Source of the DNA: Chryseobacterium gleum
GTDB taxonomy: Bacteria > Bacteroidota > Bacteroidia > Flavobacteriales_D > Crocinitomicaceae
DNA: 7,771 nt
NCBI GenBank assembly: GCA_945877005.1
Contig: CAMCQL010000084.1
Span: 1 to 7,771, forward strand
Direction: 5' to 3'
The notes beneath the pieces were generated by a model. The model had not been told where the DNA came from. It ran no database searches and saw nothing but the letters and a program-made list of their open reading frames with translations. Positions 6,685 through 7,771 of the stretch are shown in pieces. Position 1 is the first letter of the stretch; each line of letters starts with the position of its first letter. Position numbers and translations under genes: made by a program.

Positions 6685-7770
6685 ATGGTCAACCAAGAAC
6701 AACTTAAAGATCTTCAACAACGGATCAATGCAATTGCTATCTATCTTAAAATAGACGAAAAAAGAATTCAATTAAATGAAGCAGAATTAAAAACTCAAGA
6801 TCCAACATTTTGGGATGACCCCAAAAAAGCGGAAGTTGAAATGAAAAATATTCGAACACTTAAGTTTTGGATCTCCACCTATGACGACCTTAAAAATGCA
6901 TCGGATGACATAGAGGTTTTGTTAGATTTCTTTAAAGAAGGAGAGGCAACAGAAACTGAATTAAATACTGCGTATGTTCAATTAAAAACTAGTATCGAAG
7001 AACTAGAACTTAAAAACATGCTATCCGAAGAAGAAGATCAATTAAGTGCTGTACTTCAAATCAATGCAGGTGCTGGTGGAACTGAAAGTTGTGACTGGGC
7101 ATCTATGTTAATGCGCATGTACATTATGTGGGCAGAGAAAAACAATTACAAAATCAAAGAACTGAATTACCAAGACGGAGATGTTGCCGGAATTAAAACT
7201 GTTACCTTAGAAATTGAAGGACAATTTGCTTTTGGGTACCTGAAAGGAGAAAATGGCGTACATCGTTTGGTACGTATATCCCCATTTGATTCAAATGCAA
7301 AACGACACACCTCATTTGTTTCAATATATGTATATCCGTTGGTAGATGATACCATCGAAATTAATATCAATCCGGCTGATATTAGCTTTGAAACAATGCG
7401 TGCAAGTGGTGCTGGAGGACAAAATGTCAACAAAGTAGAAACAGCAGTACGTTTACGCCATACCCCTACTGGAATTATCATCGAAAACTCGGAGTCTCGA
7501 TCCCAATTAGCCAATAAAGAAAAAGCAATGCAATTGTTACGTTCTCAACTTTACGAACTAGAGTACAGAGCGCGTATGGAAAAAAGAAACGAAATCGAAG
7601 CAAATAAAAAGAAAATTGAATGGGGATCACAAATCAGAAACTATGTGATGCATCCCTATAAATTAGTGAAAGATGTTAGAACTGGTCACGAATCTGGAAA
7701 TGTGGACGCGGTAATGGATGGAGACATCGATGAATTCTTAAAAGCCTACTTAATGACCTACGGAAATTAA
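6685..7770 (+). CDS. prfB: Peptide chain release factor 2 (RF2)
   Basis: Class I release factor that reads UGA and UAA in the ribosomal A site and triggers hydrolysis of peptidyl-tRNA. The 361-residue product is near the 365 of E. coli RF2. The stop-codon-reading tripeptide is SPF at 199-201, which marks RF2; RF1 would have PxT. The catalytic GGQ is at 244-246 inside RASGAGGQNVNKVET; Gln246 is the residue normally methylated by PrmC. The residue after Arg239 is Ala240, at the site where E. coli K-12 has the less active Thr246. The N-terminal ~110 residues form the charged helical domain 1, including PTFWDDPKKA. The gene is one continuous frame. Where E. coli has the CTT-TGA-C frameshift site, this one reads CTT-AAA-ATA-GAC (YLKID), so the classic autoregulatory frameshift is absent. 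The ATG at 6685 starts an alignable N terminus. It follows the peptidase gene by 36 bases and ends one base before the window edge. Confidence 0.97.
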   Translation: MVNQEQLKDLQQRINAIAIYLKIDEKRIQLNEAELKTQDPTFWDDPKKAEVEMKNIRTLKFWISTYDDLKNASDDIEVLLDFFKEGEATETELNTAYVQLKTSIEELELKNMLSEEEDQLSAVLQINAGAGGTESCDWASMLMRMYIMWAEKNNYKIKELNYQDGDVAGIKTVTLEIEGQFAFGYLKGENGVHRLVRISPFDSNAKRHTSFVSIYVYPLVDDTIEININPADISFETMRASGAGGQNVNKVETAVRLRHTPTGIIIENSESRSQLANKEKAMQLLRSQLYELEYRARMEKRNEIEANKKKIEWGSQIRNYVMHPYKLVKDVRTGHESGNVDAVMDGDIDEFLKAYLMTYGN

Positions 7771-7771
7771 T

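Noticed and set aside
7167..7514. 115-codon minus-strand open frame
   Set aside because: It covers the most conserved part of prfB (SPF to GGQ), so the open frame follows from the RF2 codons on the other strand.
1..7771. Mobile element, CRISPR array, tRNA or defence system
   Set aside because: Apart from short intergenic gaps (largest about 119 bases) the window is filled by recognisable coding genes; I saw no long terminal repeats, regularly spaced repeats, transposase or tRNA-like fold.

Overview
The window looks like ordinary chromosome from a Bacteroidota bacterium, most likely a flavobacterium-like member; the exact genus cannot be read from the sequence. Three signs point there. The large secreted peptidase ends in a type IX secretion system (T9SS, gliding/Por) type A sorting domain. 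It also carries extracellular repeat modules typical of that phylum. Several intergenic regions hold the phylum's TAnnTTTG -7 promoter element instead of a sigma70 -10 box. The DNA is AT-rich and the genes lack clear Shine-Dalgarno sequences, which also fits.

Layout from left to right: (1) the 3' end of an unnamed, very AT-rich gene with one Sel1-like repeat, running in from the left edge; (2) pyrF on the minus strand, ending tail-to-tail with it across a single base; (3) a divergent intergenic region with a well-formed pyrF promoter; (4) a single-hotdog acyl-CoA thioesterase; (5) a short spacer with an AT-only inverted repeat and a promoter-like box; (6) kup, a KUP-family potassium importer; (7) a secreted, multidomain M14 zinc carboxypeptidase whose start overlaps the kup stop; (8) prfB, peptide chain release factor 2, which ends one base before the window does.

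Most genes are housekeeping and functionally unrelated: UMP synthesis, acyl-CoA turnover, K+ uptake and translation termination. kup and the carboxypeptidase overlap and are probably co-transcribed. prfB follows after 36 bases, apparently with its own promoter-like box on the peptidase stop codon. The peptidase is the most distinctive gene. All its catalytic residues are intact, its specificity pocket looks carboxypeptidase-B-like, and it has a string of beta-rich modules ahead of the sorting domain.

I found no mobile element, CRISPR array, RNA gene, defence system or clearly new biological system. The points worth a second look are small ones: start-site correction by a promoter, gene overlap, predicted peptidase specificity, a prfB without the usual programmed frameshift, and an AT-rich gene at the left edge.
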